This document shows, piece by piece, positions 32,540 through 41,077 of a DNA stretch of 54,225 nucleotides (position 1 is its first letter; each line of letters opens with the position of its first letter). The stretch covers positions 549,793 to 604,017 of the forward strand of contig JAMPHF010000002.1 in assembly GCA_023663525.1 (NCBI GenBank), read 5' to 3'. The stretch comes from Bacteroides sp. (lineage in GTDB: Bacteria > Bacteroidota > Bacteroidia > Bacteroidales > Muribaculaceae). Below the pieces are notes generated by a model. That model saw only the letters and a list, made by a program, of their open reading frames with translations. It was not told the origin of the DNA and made no database searches. A program made the translations under genes and the position numbers.

Positions 32540-33106
32540 ATGAGAAGTCTCACTACCTTCACGCTTCAATACGCTCACCGTTTCTATGGGTTCAAGGGTG
32601 AGGCACAGTATCTCCACGGACACACCGGCACTCTGACCATCGAGGTGGAGGACTCCATCAATGAGGGTGTCAACATGGTTTTCCCATGCAATGAAATCAA
32701 GAAAACGGCATGGAACGTCTTGAAGAACTTTGACCACGCACTCATTCTCCGAGAGGACGATCCGCTTCTCCCGGCCATCATGGGAGTCTATGAGTCGCAG
32801 GGTATCCTCCACGGTCATCCACAGAACACGATGAAAGGTGAGGCCTACAAGACTGACCTCGTGACAGCCTATCCCGATGCGCGCATTGTCGTCACAAAGG
32901 AGACAATGACGGTTGAGGGCATGATAAAGATTGTCTACGACTTGCTCAAGGATAAACTCAACATCGCGAAAATCAAATTCACCAGCGGCGACAATGCTGC
33001 CGAGCAGGAATTTGCGCCTGTCGGAACAGTCGAGCGTTGTCCACTTTGCGGCATCGCGCTCAATGAAAACGGCGTGTGCCCCAAGTGCGGTTACAGGAAA
33101 AAATAA
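32540..33106 (+). CDS. QueD/PTPS-like protein with C-terminal zinc ribbon
   Basis: A 188-residue protein of the 6-pyruvoyl-tetrahydropterin synthase / 6-carboxy-tetrahydropterin synthase superfamily. Zinc-ligand positions are kept: His13 (Y-A-H-R-F) and His26/His28 (L-H-G-H). F-D-H-A-L-I-L carries the catalytic-triad-like Asp-His. The catalytic Cys, expected four residues before the H-G-H motif, is Ala22 (E-A-Q-Y-L-H-G-H). A C-terminal zinc ribbon, Cys167/170/180/183, is fused on. It may have a different reaction or be a regulatory or RNA-binding relative. Start at 32540 avoids 21 codons without family-like sequence. Confidence 0.82.
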   Translation: MRSLTTFTLQYAHRFYGFKGEAQYLHGHTGTLTIEVEDSINEGVNMVFPCNEIKKTAWNVLKNFDHALILREDDPLLPAIMGVYESQGILHGHPQNTMKGEAYKTDLVTAYPDARIVVTKETMTVEGMIKIVYDLLKDKLNIAKIKFTSGDNAAEQEFAPVGTVERCPLCGIALNENGVCPKCGYRKK

Positions 33107-33125
33107 AAGAGAAGAATAGAGAAGG

Positions 33126-33178
33126 CATTGGACTTCCCGTCGGTGGCCGCCTCGCCGACAGGTAGTCCAATGTTTTTT
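33126..33178 (+). terminator. Terminator after the QueD-like gene
   Basis: CATTGGACT (33126-33134) and AGTCCAATG (33164-33172) enclose an inner GTCGG/CCGAC stem and are followed by six T residues. Confidence 0.85.
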
Positions 33179-33208
33179 CTATTTTCCACCGAATTTCGCG
33201 AAGCCTGA

Positions 33209-33464
33209 CATCCGTAGAATGTCGATTTATAAGTAGCCAGGTATGACGAAGCACAGTGTAGTCATGCCTGGTTGTCCGGTTGGCAGTTATGAAGCATGCG
33301 CAGCAAGCCGATTTACACTTTCGTCTATGGAGGATAAACCCGTCTATGTAGGATAAACCGGCTTTCTCCGAATGCCTCAGATTTGTTTTTCTTTATTTCC
33401 CCGGGCATGACTACGCTGCGCTTCGTCATACCCGGCTACTGGTAAATCGGCATCCTAACGGATG
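33209..33464. repeat. Long imperfect inverted repeat, possible MITE or REP-like unit
   Basis: Arms of about 63 bases (33209-33271 and 33401-33464) are imperfectly complementary around a 130-base centre. Each arm is itself palindromic (CCAGGTATGAC pairs with GTCATGCCTGG in the left arm). The centre holds two tandem 19-base repeats (33322-33340 and 33341-33359, one mismatch). No gene is present in 33107-33535. Confidence 0.7.
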
Positions 33465-33535
33465 CCATAAAATCCTCATGGATAAGATTGCACTTACTCT
33501 CCCATGTATAATGTAAGGTGGAAATTGCAAGAGAT

Positions 33536-34687
33536 CTATTTGCAGAATGAGGCGATCTCTCCTGCAATCATTGTGGCTTCATCGGGAGTGACCCACGGGC
33601 CTGAGGGGATGCAGAGACCTCGGCTGAAAAGATGTTCGCTGACTCCGTTGACGTATGCCGGCGCATCCCTGTAGACAGGCTGGGTGTGCATCGGTTTCCA
33701 AAGCAGGCGCGTCTCGATGTTAATCTCCTCCATGTGGCGGCGCACATCTTCGGGACTGCGCCCCGTGATTGCCGGGTCAATCTCTATGGTCGATAGCCAG
33801 TAGTTGCTGTTGTAGTCAGGGGTGGGGTTGGCGTGATATGTGATTCCGGGAGTGTCGGCAAACAGTTCCCGATAAATTGCGGCGAGGTGGCGGTGGTGGT
33901 CAATGTATTTCTGCAACACGGTCATCTGTCCGCGACCTATGCCGGCACTGATGTTGCTCAGACGGTAGTTGAAGCCGATATGCTCATGCTGATAGTAGGG
34001 GAACGGTTCGCGGGCTTGGGTGGCGAAAAACACTGCCCTTTTCTTGGCTTCGGCGTCGGGGCAGATGAGCGCGCCTCCGCCGGAGGTGGTGATCATCTTG
34101 TTGCCGTTGAAGCTCAGGACACCGAAGTTGCCGAATGTCCCGCACTTTCGTCCCTTGTATTCCGAGCCGAGACCCTCGGCTGCATCCTCCACTACCGGGA
34201 TGTCCCATTTCCGACCGACGGCGCAGATCTCATCAATGCGTGCCGGCATTCCGTAGAGGTGGACGGCGATTATGGCCTTGGGTTTCCGTCCCGTCTTGCT
34301 CACGCGGTCGGCAATGGCCTCGTCGAGCAACGCGGGATCCATGTTCCAGCTTGAGGATTCACTATCGACAAAGACAGGCTTCGCCCCCTGATAGACTATC
34401 GGGTTGGCCGAGGCGGCGAATGTGAAGCTCTGGCACATCACTTCGTCATCTTTTCCCACACCGAGAAGCACGAGCGCGAGATGTATGGCTGCCGTGCCTG
34501 ACGAGAGGGCGGCAACCTCTTTACCGTCACATGCGGGGTCGCCGGCAAACAGGAAGTTCTTGAGATCTTCCTCAAAGCCATTGACGTTCGGCCCGAGGGG
34601 GACTACCCACTCCTCGGCAAATGCCTCATCGATAAATTTCTGTTCTGCACCGCTCATGCGGCACATGCGTAGATGAATCCTTTTCAT
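33536..34687 (-). CDS. DegT/DnrJ/EryC1 family aminotransferase
   Basis: A 383-residue PLP-dependent sugar aminotransferase-type protein. The Schiff-base Lys is in S-F-N-G-N-K-M-I, preceded by E-D-A-A-E-G-L-G-S-E-Y and followed by T-T-S-G-G-G-A-L. The family transaminates keto-sugar nucleotides for surface polysaccharides; close relatives include PglE-like enzymes. It is 24 bases downstream of the MetE-like gene on the same strand, but no shared pathway is obvious. It may belong functionally with the glycan genes at 23-27 kb. Confidence 0.92.
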   Translation of the reverse strand: MKRIHLRMCRMSGAEQKFIDEAFAEEWVVPLGPNVNGFEEDLKNFLFAGDPACDGKEVAALSSGTAAIHLALVLLGVGKDDEVMCQSFTFAASANPIVYQGAKPVFVDSESSSWNMDPALLDEAIADRVSKTGRKPKAIIAVHLYGMPARIDEICAVGRKWDIPVVEDAAEGLGSEYKGRKCGTFGNFGVLSFNGNKMITTSGGGALICPDAEAKKRAVFFATQAREPFPYYQHEHIGFNYRLSNISAGIGRGQMTVLQKYIDHHRHLAAIYRELFADTPGITYHANPTPDYNSNYWLSTIEIDPAITGRSPEDVRRHMEEINIETRLLWKPMHTQPVYRDAPAYVNGVSEHLFSRGLCIPSGPWVTPDEATMIAGEIASFCK

Positions 34688-34711
34688 AATCGCAATATTT
34701 GTGACACACTC

Positions 34712-35839
34712 TCAGACTTCTTCAGCAAACTTCCCGGCGGCCTCGCGCAGAAGGGCGATTTTTGACCACTGTGTCTCGTAGTTGAGTCCCTGACGCTCGC
34801 GGTCTCTGACCTTGAATCCACACGTCGGGCTGATGGAAATGTGGTCAACCGGGACGTAGCGGGCGGCCACACGGATTGCCCCGACGATGTCATCAACATC
34901 CTCAAGATTCGGGAGCGAACCGTCAACGATTCCGAGAATCACGCGCTTTCCTGCCGGAAGCCAACGCAGCGCGGTTATGTCCTCTGGCGATGATATGGCA
35001 AACGGGAGCAGGAATGTGTCAACGTCAATCTCCTCAAGCATACGGCGCAGGTGTGTGAGCTCTTTCTCATCGCCCCAGCGGGGGATGCGGGTCTCGTCAG
35101 CGGCAATGCTGAGCGTGATTTCGAGGTCAGCCGGACGGTCGGCGACGGTGCGGTTGATCAGATTGAGGAGTGTGTCGGTCACTTTGTCGGAATCGACACC
35201 GCCGAGCAGGAGCTGACGGTCAAACTCCGGGTCGCTCAATCGTCCCCAGATTCCGGTGTCGAGCTGGATGTTACGGCAACCGAGACGGTAGAACTCCTCG
35301 ATGGTCTTGCGGTATGCGTCCACAATGTCATCGATAAGAGTCTCGGGGCTGTCGTAGAGTTTTGAAATGTCGCCATTTGAACCGAGGAGTATGCGGACAT
35401 AAAGCTCGCCGGGCGACGGGATGGTCTGGCGTACCTCAGCGCGGCCTGCGGTGAGTTCCTGCATGTGGCTGTATTTCTCGAAGAATGGATGCCCGGGGTT
35501 AAATTCGATGCGTCCGCTGAAACGCAGCAGGTCGTGGCGCACCACTTCATCCTGGTATATACGCCCGGTGTCGATGCGTTCGCGGCTCATGCCGTTGAGA
35601 CCCTCCCAGAAGTCGCGCGCCCAGCTCTTGCGGCGCAGCTCACCGTCGGTGACAATCTGCAGTCCGGCTTCAATCTCGCGATCGATGAGGCGGTCAATCA
35701 CCTTGTCTTCCTCAGCGTGGTAGGCTTCCTCACTGATGTCGCCGCGTATTTTCTCGTTAAGGGCGTTTTCAAGTTCTTCAGGCGGTAGAAAGCTCCCGAC
35801 AATCTCAACGCGGGGCATTCTTGCACTTGTATCGTTCAT
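34712..35839 (-). CDS. MetE-like protein with degenerate zinc site
   Basis: A 375-residue TIM-barrel protein related to the C-terminal catalytic domain of cobalamin-independent methionine synthase (MetE, YxjG/YxjH). Family segments are V-E-I-V-G-S-F near the N-terminus, I-V-T-D-G-E-L-R-R-K-S-W, N-I-Q-L-D-T-G-I-W and S-P-T-C-G-F-K. The His-x-Cys zinc ligands, expected after the Asp-Leu strand, read L-S-I-A-A-D, and the Glu of L-E-F-D reads L-P-F-A. Only the C-terminal Cys is kept, so methyl transfer to homocysteine is doubtful. Start at 35839; a Met at 35845 is an alternative. Confidence 0.8.
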   Translation of the reverse strand: MNDTSARMPRVEIVGSFLPPEELENALNEKIRGDISEEAYHAEEDKVIDRLIDREIEAGLQIVTDGELRRKSWARDFWEGLNGMSRERIDTGRIYQDEVVRHDLLRFSGRIEFNPGHPFFEKYSHMQELTAGRAEVRQTIPSPGELYVRILLGSNGDISKLYDSPETLIDDIVDAYRKTIEEFYRLGCRNIQLDTGIWGRLSDPEFDRQLLLGGVDSDKVTDTLLNLINRTVADRPADLEITLSIAADETRIPRWGDEKELTHLRRMLEEIDVDTFLLPFAISSPEDITALRWLPAGKRVILGIVDGSLPNLEDVDDIVGAIRVAARYVPVDHISISPTCGFKVRDRERQGLNYETQWSKIALLREAAGKFAEEV

Positions 35840-35976
35840 AAGCATAAGATAATTCAGATGGTAGTGTATGAGACACACTCTCAAAATTCAGACAGATAGT
35901 TGAAAATGTGTAGGTAATTCGGGTGCAAAAGTATATATAAAAGCTGTATCACCATTAAGCGCATTGTTAAAAATAC

Positions 35977-36735
35977 TTAATGGAGCTGACACGGACAGTC
36001 CTCTATGCTGTTGATTGCAAATGTGTTGAACTCCATAGTGATGGCATCAAACACGAGGAGACGGTTGATGAGTGCATCGCCTGTGCCGGTGATGAGCTTG
36101 ATGGCCTCGGTGGCCTGGATTGAGCCGGTTATCCCGACAACGGAGTTCAGAATCCCGTTTATTGAACATGGGAGTTCGTCCTCCGTCATGGTTGTCGCAT
36201 CAAATATGCAGCGGTAACATGCGCTCCCGGGGATATGGCTGAACACCTGACCCGAGAAGCGCGACACGGCTCCGAACACCATCTTTTTGCCAAGTTTCAC
36301 GCAGGTGTCGTTGATCAGCAGGCGGGTCGCGATGTTGTCGGTGCAGTCGATGATGAGGTCATAGCCTGACATTATCTCCCCGGCGTTGTCCGTGGTCAGC
36401 ATTTGCCGGAGGGGATTGATCTGTATGCCGGGGTTGAGGTCATGGAGTTTTGCCGCCGCCGACTCGACTTTGGGGCGGCCGATGTCAGGGGTGAAGTGCA
36501 TGATCTGCCGCTGGAGATTGCTGAGGCTGACACTGTCGGCGTCGAGCAGACCGATTGTGCCGACTCCTGCCGCAGCGAGATAGAGCGCGACGGGGCTTCC
36601 GAGACCTCCTGCCCCGACAATCAGCACACGGCTCTCCGCGAGCCGCTGCTGTCCGCAGATGTCAATCTCACACAGCGAGAGGTGTCCCCGGTAGCGTGTG
36701 CGCTGTTCATCGCTAAGTGGTGTCACGGTTTTCAT
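35977..36735 (-). CDS. ThiF/MoeB/HesA family adenylyltransferase
   Basis: A 252-residue E1-like enzyme that adenylates the C-terminus of a ubiquitin-fold sulfur carrier. The ATP site is V-L-I-V-G-A-G-G-L-G-S-P, followed by D-A-D-S-V-S-L-S-N-L-Q-R-Q and the D-C-T-D-N motif. One C-x-x-C pair (C-Y-R-C) is present; the second zinc pair at the very C-terminus is shortened to C-P-C. Start at 36735 (M-K-T-V-T-P-L-S-D-E-Q) overlaps the bioB stop by four bases (ATGA), so it is translationally coupled to bioB. No ThiS or MoaD gene lies nearby. Confidence 0.9.
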   Translation of the reverse strand: MKTVTPLSDEQRTRYRGHLSLCEIDICGQQRLAESRVLIVGAGGLGSPVALYLAAAGVGTIGLLDADSVSLSNLQRQIMHFTPDIGRPKVESAAAKLHDLNPGIQINPLRQMLTTDNAGEIMSGYDLIIDCTDNIATRLLINDTCVKLGKKMVFGAVSRFSGQVFSHIPGSACYRCIFDATTMTEDELPCSINGILNSVVGITGSIQATEAIKLITGTGDALINRLLVFDAITMEFNTFAINSIEDCPCQLH

Positions 36736-37724
36736 CTCTCGACCGGTTCCGGTTTTGCAAATCTGTAACCACACTCGCTCACCATCTCTATGTCATCGTC
36801 GATCTGCGCTCCGACGGTGGTGAGAAGGTCGCCCATGATGCTGCCGTTTATGCCGATGCGCAGTGCTTCCTTTTGGGTCTCGCGGTCGATCAGTGCGCGG
36901 CCGCCTGCAAATCGGAGCACGGCGTGGGGATGGACAAAACGGAATATGGCAATCGTCTGCAGCACCTCGCTGCCTGAGAGTGGGGCTGCATCCTCAAGCG
37001 GAGTGCCGGGGATGGGGTTGAGAACGTTGATTGGGATTGATGCGGGACGGATGCGGCGGAGGGTGAGGGCAAATTCCACACGCTGTTCCATCGTCTCGCC
37101 CATGCCGATGATGCCGCCGCTGCATATTTCCATTCCGGCTTTGCGGGCAGCCTTGATGGTGCGTATCTTATCCTCCACGGTATGTGTCGAGCATAGTGTG
37201 GGGAAGTGGGAGGGTGCGGTCTCAAGGTTGCAGTGGTAGCGGTTCACCCCCGCATCACGCAGGCGGCACAGCGACTCATAATCCAGCAGTCCCATTGAGG
37301 CGCACAGCCCTTTGTGACCCATTGACGAGAGTTCGCGGTAGTAGTCACACGCGGTGTCGAGAGACTTCCCGGAGAGTGTGCGTCCGCTGGTGACCAGTGA
37401 GAAGCGTCTGATACCCTTGCGCCGGTTGTATTCGGCGAGATTCATGCAAACGTCATGATCCACGAGTGGGTATGTCTCTATATTTGTCTTATATTTTGCC
37501 GATTGGGCGCACCATTTGCAGTCTTCGCCACATTTGCCTGAACGTGCGTTGATTATTGAACATGAATCGAAGTCCCGGCTACCGAAACGAGATGTGATCT
37601 CTGCTGCTGCATCGGTCAGCTCGGCGAGTTCGTCAGCGGAAATTGATGCGAGGCTCATGGCCTCGGCTTCAGTGATATCATTTCCGGCAAGTACTTTTTC
37701 CTTTAATTGACTTATTGTACTCAT
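36732..37724 (-). CDS. bioB: Biotin synthase
   Basis: A 330-residue radical SAM enzyme converting dethiobiotin to biotin. The cluster motif is C-G-E-D-C-K-W-C. Y-N-R-R-K-G, Y-H-C-N-L-E-T and S-G-G-I-I-G-M-G-E-T are BioB-type segments, the Arg and Asn-His residues of the [2Fe-2S] pocket being partly visible. Length is typical. It has its own promoter (37745-37778) and is translationally coupled to the ThiF/MoeB-like gene; no other bio genes are in the window. Confidence 0.95.
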   Translation of the reverse strand: MSTISQLKEKVLAGNDITEAEAMSLASISADELAELTDAAAEITSRFGSRDFDSCSIINARSGKCGEDCKWCAQSAKYKTNIETYPLVDHDVCMNLAEYNRRKGIRRFSLVTSGRTLSGKSLDTACDYYRELSSMGHKGLCASMGLLDYESLCRLRDAGVNRYHCNLETAPSHFPTLCSTHTVEDKIRTIKAARKAGMEICSGGIIGMGETMEQRVEFALTLRRIRPASIPINVLNPIPGTPLEDAAPLSGSEVLQTIAIFRFVHPHAVLRFAGGRALIDRETQKEALRIGINGSIMGDLLTTVGAQIDDDIEMVSECGYRFAKPEPVER

Positions 37725-37744
37725 GGGAGGTTGAAAAATTTGTG

Positions 37745-37778
37745 CAAAAGTAGAAAAAATGTGAGTCTTTTTTGCAAA
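37745..37778 (-). promoter_or_regulatory. bioB promoter
   Basis: On the minus strand TTTG (37778-37775), a 22-base spacer and TACTTTTG (37752-37745), about 20 bases before the bioB start. A divergent TAACTTTG (37808-37815) faces the 37868 gene. Confidence 0.65.
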
Positions 37779-37867
37779 ATCGCATCATTTTGCGACTATC
37801 CGGCACTTAACTTTGCGGCATAAATCATTTCAGAAACTTATATCATTCACTAATACTCATTGAAAAC

Positions 37868-38410
37868 ATGCACCTTCATCTTACCCGCTCCCAAATGCTC
37901 GATATGTGGCGACTCCATTGCTCATACTCACCCTCGCTGTCCGACGCAGTGTTCTGCCGCAACGACGGCATTGACACTGCTGCAATACATGGAGCCGAAA
38001 TGGACCGGTGGTATCGTCAACTGCTGACGGAAGCCCCCGGGGAATATCTTGTCGCCGACGATCTGTCGGAGTCCGTTGAAATGTCGGCTGACAGCGACGG
38101 CTCGACTCTCATCGCCATGCCCCAAAGCGTGGTCAGGGTGCTAAATGTCCGTCTTGAGTCGTGGAAAAGGAAAGCCCGTGTGGTGACCTCCCCGACCCAT
38201 ATCGTGGCCGTCAGGCAGCGGTATCCATTCACGCGGGCCACAACGGCGCATCCCGTGGCCATATTCCATGACAACGAACTGCACCTATACCCCGCCGCAA
38301 CACCATCCGACAAACTACTGACCCTTGACTGCGTGACCTACACGGACAATGAATACAACTTCGACACATCAGCCCTCAGCCTCATCCCCCACCCTCAACT
38401 TAACCCTTAA
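37868..38410 (+). CDS. Hypothetical phage-like protein
   Basis: A 180-residue protein (M-H-L-H-L-T-R-S-Q-M-L-D-M-W) directly before a portal gene. The position and a beta-rich second half suggest a head-tail adaptor or other head protein, but no family is recognised. A TAACTTTG element at 37808 gives a likely leader of about 45 bases. The 3' end runs into a CTTAACCC-type repeat tract. Confidence 0.6.
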   Translation: MHLHLTRSQMLDMWRLHCSYSPSLSDAVFCRNDGIDTAAIHGAEMDRWYRQLLTEAPGEYLVADDLSESVEMSADSDGSTLIAMPQSVVRVLNVRLESWKRKARVVTSPTHIVAVRQRYPFTRATTAHPVAIFHDNELHLYPAATPSDKLLTLDCVTYTDNEYNFDTSALSLIPHPQLNP

Positions 38411-38471
38411 TACCTCATCCTTAACCCTTTATCCTTAACCCTTTATCCTTAATCCTTAATACTTTAAAAAA
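38396..38471. repeat. Heptad-like CCTTAA tract before the portal gene
   Basis: Repeated CCTTAACCCTTTAT and CCTTAATCCTTAATAC words run up to the ATG at 38472, matching tracts at 24375 and 40475 in style. Confidence 0.75.
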
Positions 38472-39794
38472 ATGTTCCCCTCCAACCCCCATATCCTCGA
38501 AGAAGCCTACAAGGCATGGTCACTTCAATCATCAATGCGTGAAAACCGCCGGCGACTGATGCGTCACACCTACGGCGATCAGTGGAGCGATCTGACACAG
38601 ACCGCCGATGGACGCACTATGACCGAACACGACAAAGCCACCCTCGCCGGGATGCGTCCACTCACCAACAATCTCCTGCGTTCGCTGATCAAAAGTGTGG
38701 TCGGTCGATTCCGCTATAATATCTCGCAGTCGCCCGTAGCCACAGGGCAGCTCCTCGCGCTGCATGACGCAAATCTGATTTCGGAACTTGACAGTCGCGC
38801 ACTGGAGGAGTTTCTGATTTCGGGAACGGTGGTCCAGCGTGTGGTCTATGAGAATCGTCCTCCTGCCGGAGTCGGCGTGTGGATTGACAATGTCCCTTTC
38901 GATTCATTTTTCTGCAACCCGTTCCGTGACCCTCGCGGAAGCGACATAAGGCTCATCGGAGTACTCCACGACATGACCCTCGGTGAACTGAAGCTGCGCT
39001 TCGGTCATGACTCCAAACGCCGTCACCGTTATCTTGAGAGAATCTACCATGAGATTGATGCAGAGAGACCATTCCTTTCGGGATTGTCATCCTCGTGGTC
39101 GGCCGCAACTGACGCATCCTTTTTCACAGCGCATACCCCGGGGCTGTGCCGCGTCATAGAGGTCTGGAGCTACGACATCGACAGGCATCATCCGGTCGAT
39201 GATCCTCATTGGCATTGCCGGTTTCTCACGCCGGACGGGCAGGTGATCGACCACTCGCGTTCAACCCTCGCCTCCGGCGGTCATCCGTTCAGCCTCAAAT
39301 TCTATCCCTTGACTGACGGGGCTGTCCATCCGTTCATTGAAGACCTCATCGGGCAACAGAAGCACATCAACACACTCGTCACCACCATAGACCATATTCT
39401 CGCAAACAGTGCGAAGGGTGTGCTCCTCATGCCGACCGATGCGATTCCCGCCGGTCTCAACATGGAGAAGGTGGCCGATATATGGAGCCGTCCCGGCGGT
39501 GTCATCCCGATCAATCCCACCGCACGCCAACTTCCGGTCGAAGTGACTGCCGCGGGACGCAGCGAGGGCGCGGCACGGTTGCTGGAGATGGAAATGGAGA
39601 TGTTTCGTCAGATTTCGGGTGTCACGTCCGCACTCCAGGGGCAGCCTGCCGGCTCAAATGTCTCCGCCTCAATGTATGAAAGCCAGGTCTATAACTCGGC
39701 GATAGCTCTGCTTGATGTCTATGAGAGTTTCAATTCTTTCAGGATAATGCGCGACCGCGTGGCTCTGGACGCAATGCCGAAGTTGGATACCTAA
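38472..39794 (+). CDS. Phage portal-like protein, probably truncated
   Basis: A 440-residue protein with the organisation of P22-type portal proteins in Bacteroidota phages: N-terminal helical segment with M-R-H-T-Y-G-D-Q-W, the stem region L-I-G-Q-Q-K-H-I-N-T-L-V-T-T-I-D-H, and the conserved Q-I-S-G-V-T-S-A-L-Q-G near residue 385, followed by S-A-S-M-Y-E-S-Q-V-Y-N-S. P22-like portals normally run well beyond this point; here the frame stops about 55 residues later, so the C-terminus is probably lost. No terminase, capsid or tail genes accompany it. It looks like a prophage relic or a domesticated gene. Confidence 0.75.
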   Translation: MFPSNPHILEEAYKAWSLQSSMRENRRRLMRHTYGDQWSDLTQTADGRTMTEHDKATLAGMRPLTNNLLRSLIKSVVGRFRYNISQSPVATGQLLALHDANLISELDSRALEEFLISGTVVQRVVYENRPPAGVGVWIDNVPFDSFFCNPFRDPRGSDIRLIGVLHDMTLGELKLRFGHDSKRRHRYLERIYHEIDAERPFLSGLSSSWSAATDASFFTAHTPGLCRVIEVWSYDIDRHHPVDDPHWHCRFLTPDGQVIDHSRSTLASGGHPFSLKFYPLTDGAVHPFIEDLIGQQKHINTLVTTIDHILANSAKGVLLMPTDAIPAGLNMEKVADIWSRPGGVIPINPTARQLPVEVTAAGRSEGAARLLEMEMEMFRQISGVTSALQGQPAGSNVSASMYESQVYNSAIALLDVYESFNSFRIMRDRVALDAMPKLDT

Positions 39795-40072
39795 GAAATC
39801 AATCTGACCCATAAAACGGTCTTTTAAGATATTTTCACATGGCTGTGCGTCAATTAGACTCCGTTGCTGTGGTAAATTTGCCAACATAAAACCAAGCAAA
39901 ATACCAATGATACAATGGTAACAGATTCTGAGTTTTAGGGTCAGAATAATGCAAACCTGAATCCTCGCATCCTTTTTTTGATACCTTTATCCACACCCGG
40001 TTTTGACCCTAAATCTTGGAAATCCCGCATCAGTCCTCATCTTTTTTAATCCTTAACCCCCGAATCTAAAAA
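39795..40072. other. Non-coding stretch after the truncated portal gene
   Basis: It contains an inverted pair TTTAGGGTCA (near 39935) and TGACCCTAAA (near 40003), and a related TGACCCATAAAA at 39806. It may be the scar of an insertion that cut the portal gene. A TM-like short minus frame here is not convincing. Confidence 0.4.
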
Positions 40073-40489
40073 ATGTTATCACTCCTCGACCTCCGCGACA
40101 GCCACTTCATCACCGTTGCCGGTTCAATTATCCGCAAACTTCCCGCCGGGACACACGTTGACATCGAGTCAATTGCACGGCAGGCATCACAAAGCCCCGC
40201 TCCAATGTATTATTGCACATACGACTACGCCTTGCGTATGCTGCGAGTGTTGCGCCACGGTCGCCTGACCCTCCGGCGTGACCGTCGGCTCAAGCAATGG
40301 GAAGAACTCAACGAGCGCGTCAGCCGTCTGATGGAAAAACGGGCAATCCGTCTGCCCGAAGCACTCGCAAACGTCCTTGCCGAAGGAAACGCCTCGCAAT
40401 TCTTCATCTCCCCCTCCACCGCCTCAACCCTCATCCGCCGTAACTACAACCGCATCATCCGCCTCATCACCACCCAACTTAACCCTTAA
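40073..40489 (+). CDS. Hypothetical protein of the phage-like cluster
   Basis: A 138-residue basic, helix-rich protein (L-R-V-L-R-H-G-R-L-T-L-R-R-D-R-R-L-K). Not recognised. It follows the portal gene after 278 bases and ends in the same N-P-stop before a CTTAACCC tract as the 37868 product. Possibly a small DNA-binding or head-associated protein. Confidence 0.5.
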   Translation: MLSLLDLRDSHFITVAGSIIRKLPAGTHVDIESIARQASQSPAPMYYCTYDYALRMLRVLRHGRLTLRRDRRLKQWEELNERVSRLMEKRAIRLPEALANVLAEGNASQFFISPSTASTLIRRNYNRIIRLITTQLNP

Positions 40490-40528
40490 AACTTAACCCT
40501 TAAAACTTAACCCTTACCCCCTCCCCCC
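40475..40528. repeat. CTTAACCCTTAAAA tract
   Basis: Three short repeats of CTTAACCCTTAAAA type between 40073-40489 and the gene at 40529. Confidence 0.75.
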
Positions 40529-41011
40529 ATGCTCATCTCCCTCTCACCTTCCGCCATCGTTGACATAATCCATGCCTACGCCGCCCTTGAACTGCTGTCG
40601 GTCAACGATGATGACGAATCCCGGCTGCTACTCGCCCCACTCCTTGACCGCGAGCACCCCGAACCGCTCAGACTGCTTGTTGAAAACTCATTTGCCGAGA
40701 CAATATTGACGTTAATCCCGTATGTTGACGACATCGACATGCCGACGGAATGCGATGAAGCCTCCGGCGAACGTCTGTTGCAGCTCAATCTTCGTATCCC
40801 TGACTCATTCTCCCCCTCACTCATCACCCTCATGCGCCGTAGGCTGGAGCTTGTGGTAGCCATGAATGTCCTTGCGTCGGCACTGACGGTCAGCTCCTCA
40901 GCCACTCCGGCTCTGGCAACTGTTTTTTCTGAACATCACAATCAGGCACTCACCTCCCTGCTGTCACTGCTGCGCACTCCCTCGCGCCCGTTTGTCCGCC
41001 GTCCGTTCTGA
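40529..41011 (+). CDS. Hypothetical protein of the phage-like cluster
   Basis: A 160-residue, mainly helical, acidic protein with a basic tail (R-T-P-S-R-P-F-V-R-R-P-F). Not recognised. It is the last gene of the four-gene cluster and is followed by a strong hairpin at 41023. Confidence 0.5.
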   Translation: MLISLSPSAIVDIIHAYAALELLSVNDDDESRLLLAPLLDREHPEPLRLLVENSFAETILTLIPYVDDIDMPTECDEASGERLLQLNLRIPDSFSPSLITLMRRRLELVVAMNVLASALTVSSSATPALATVFSEHHNQALTSLLSLLRTPSRPFVRRPF

Positions 41012-41022
41012 ATCCGTCAGGA

Positions 41023-41077
41023 TAAGAGTGTGTCCGTTCAATCTCAAAATTATGCTATGAGGCACACTCTTATTTTT
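41023..41077 (+). terminator. Terminator of the phage-like cluster
   Basis: TAAGAGTGTG (41023-41032) pairs with CACACTCTTA (41063-41072), followed by TTTTTC. The right arm is one copy of the dispersed ACACTCTTA repeat. Confidence 0.75.
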
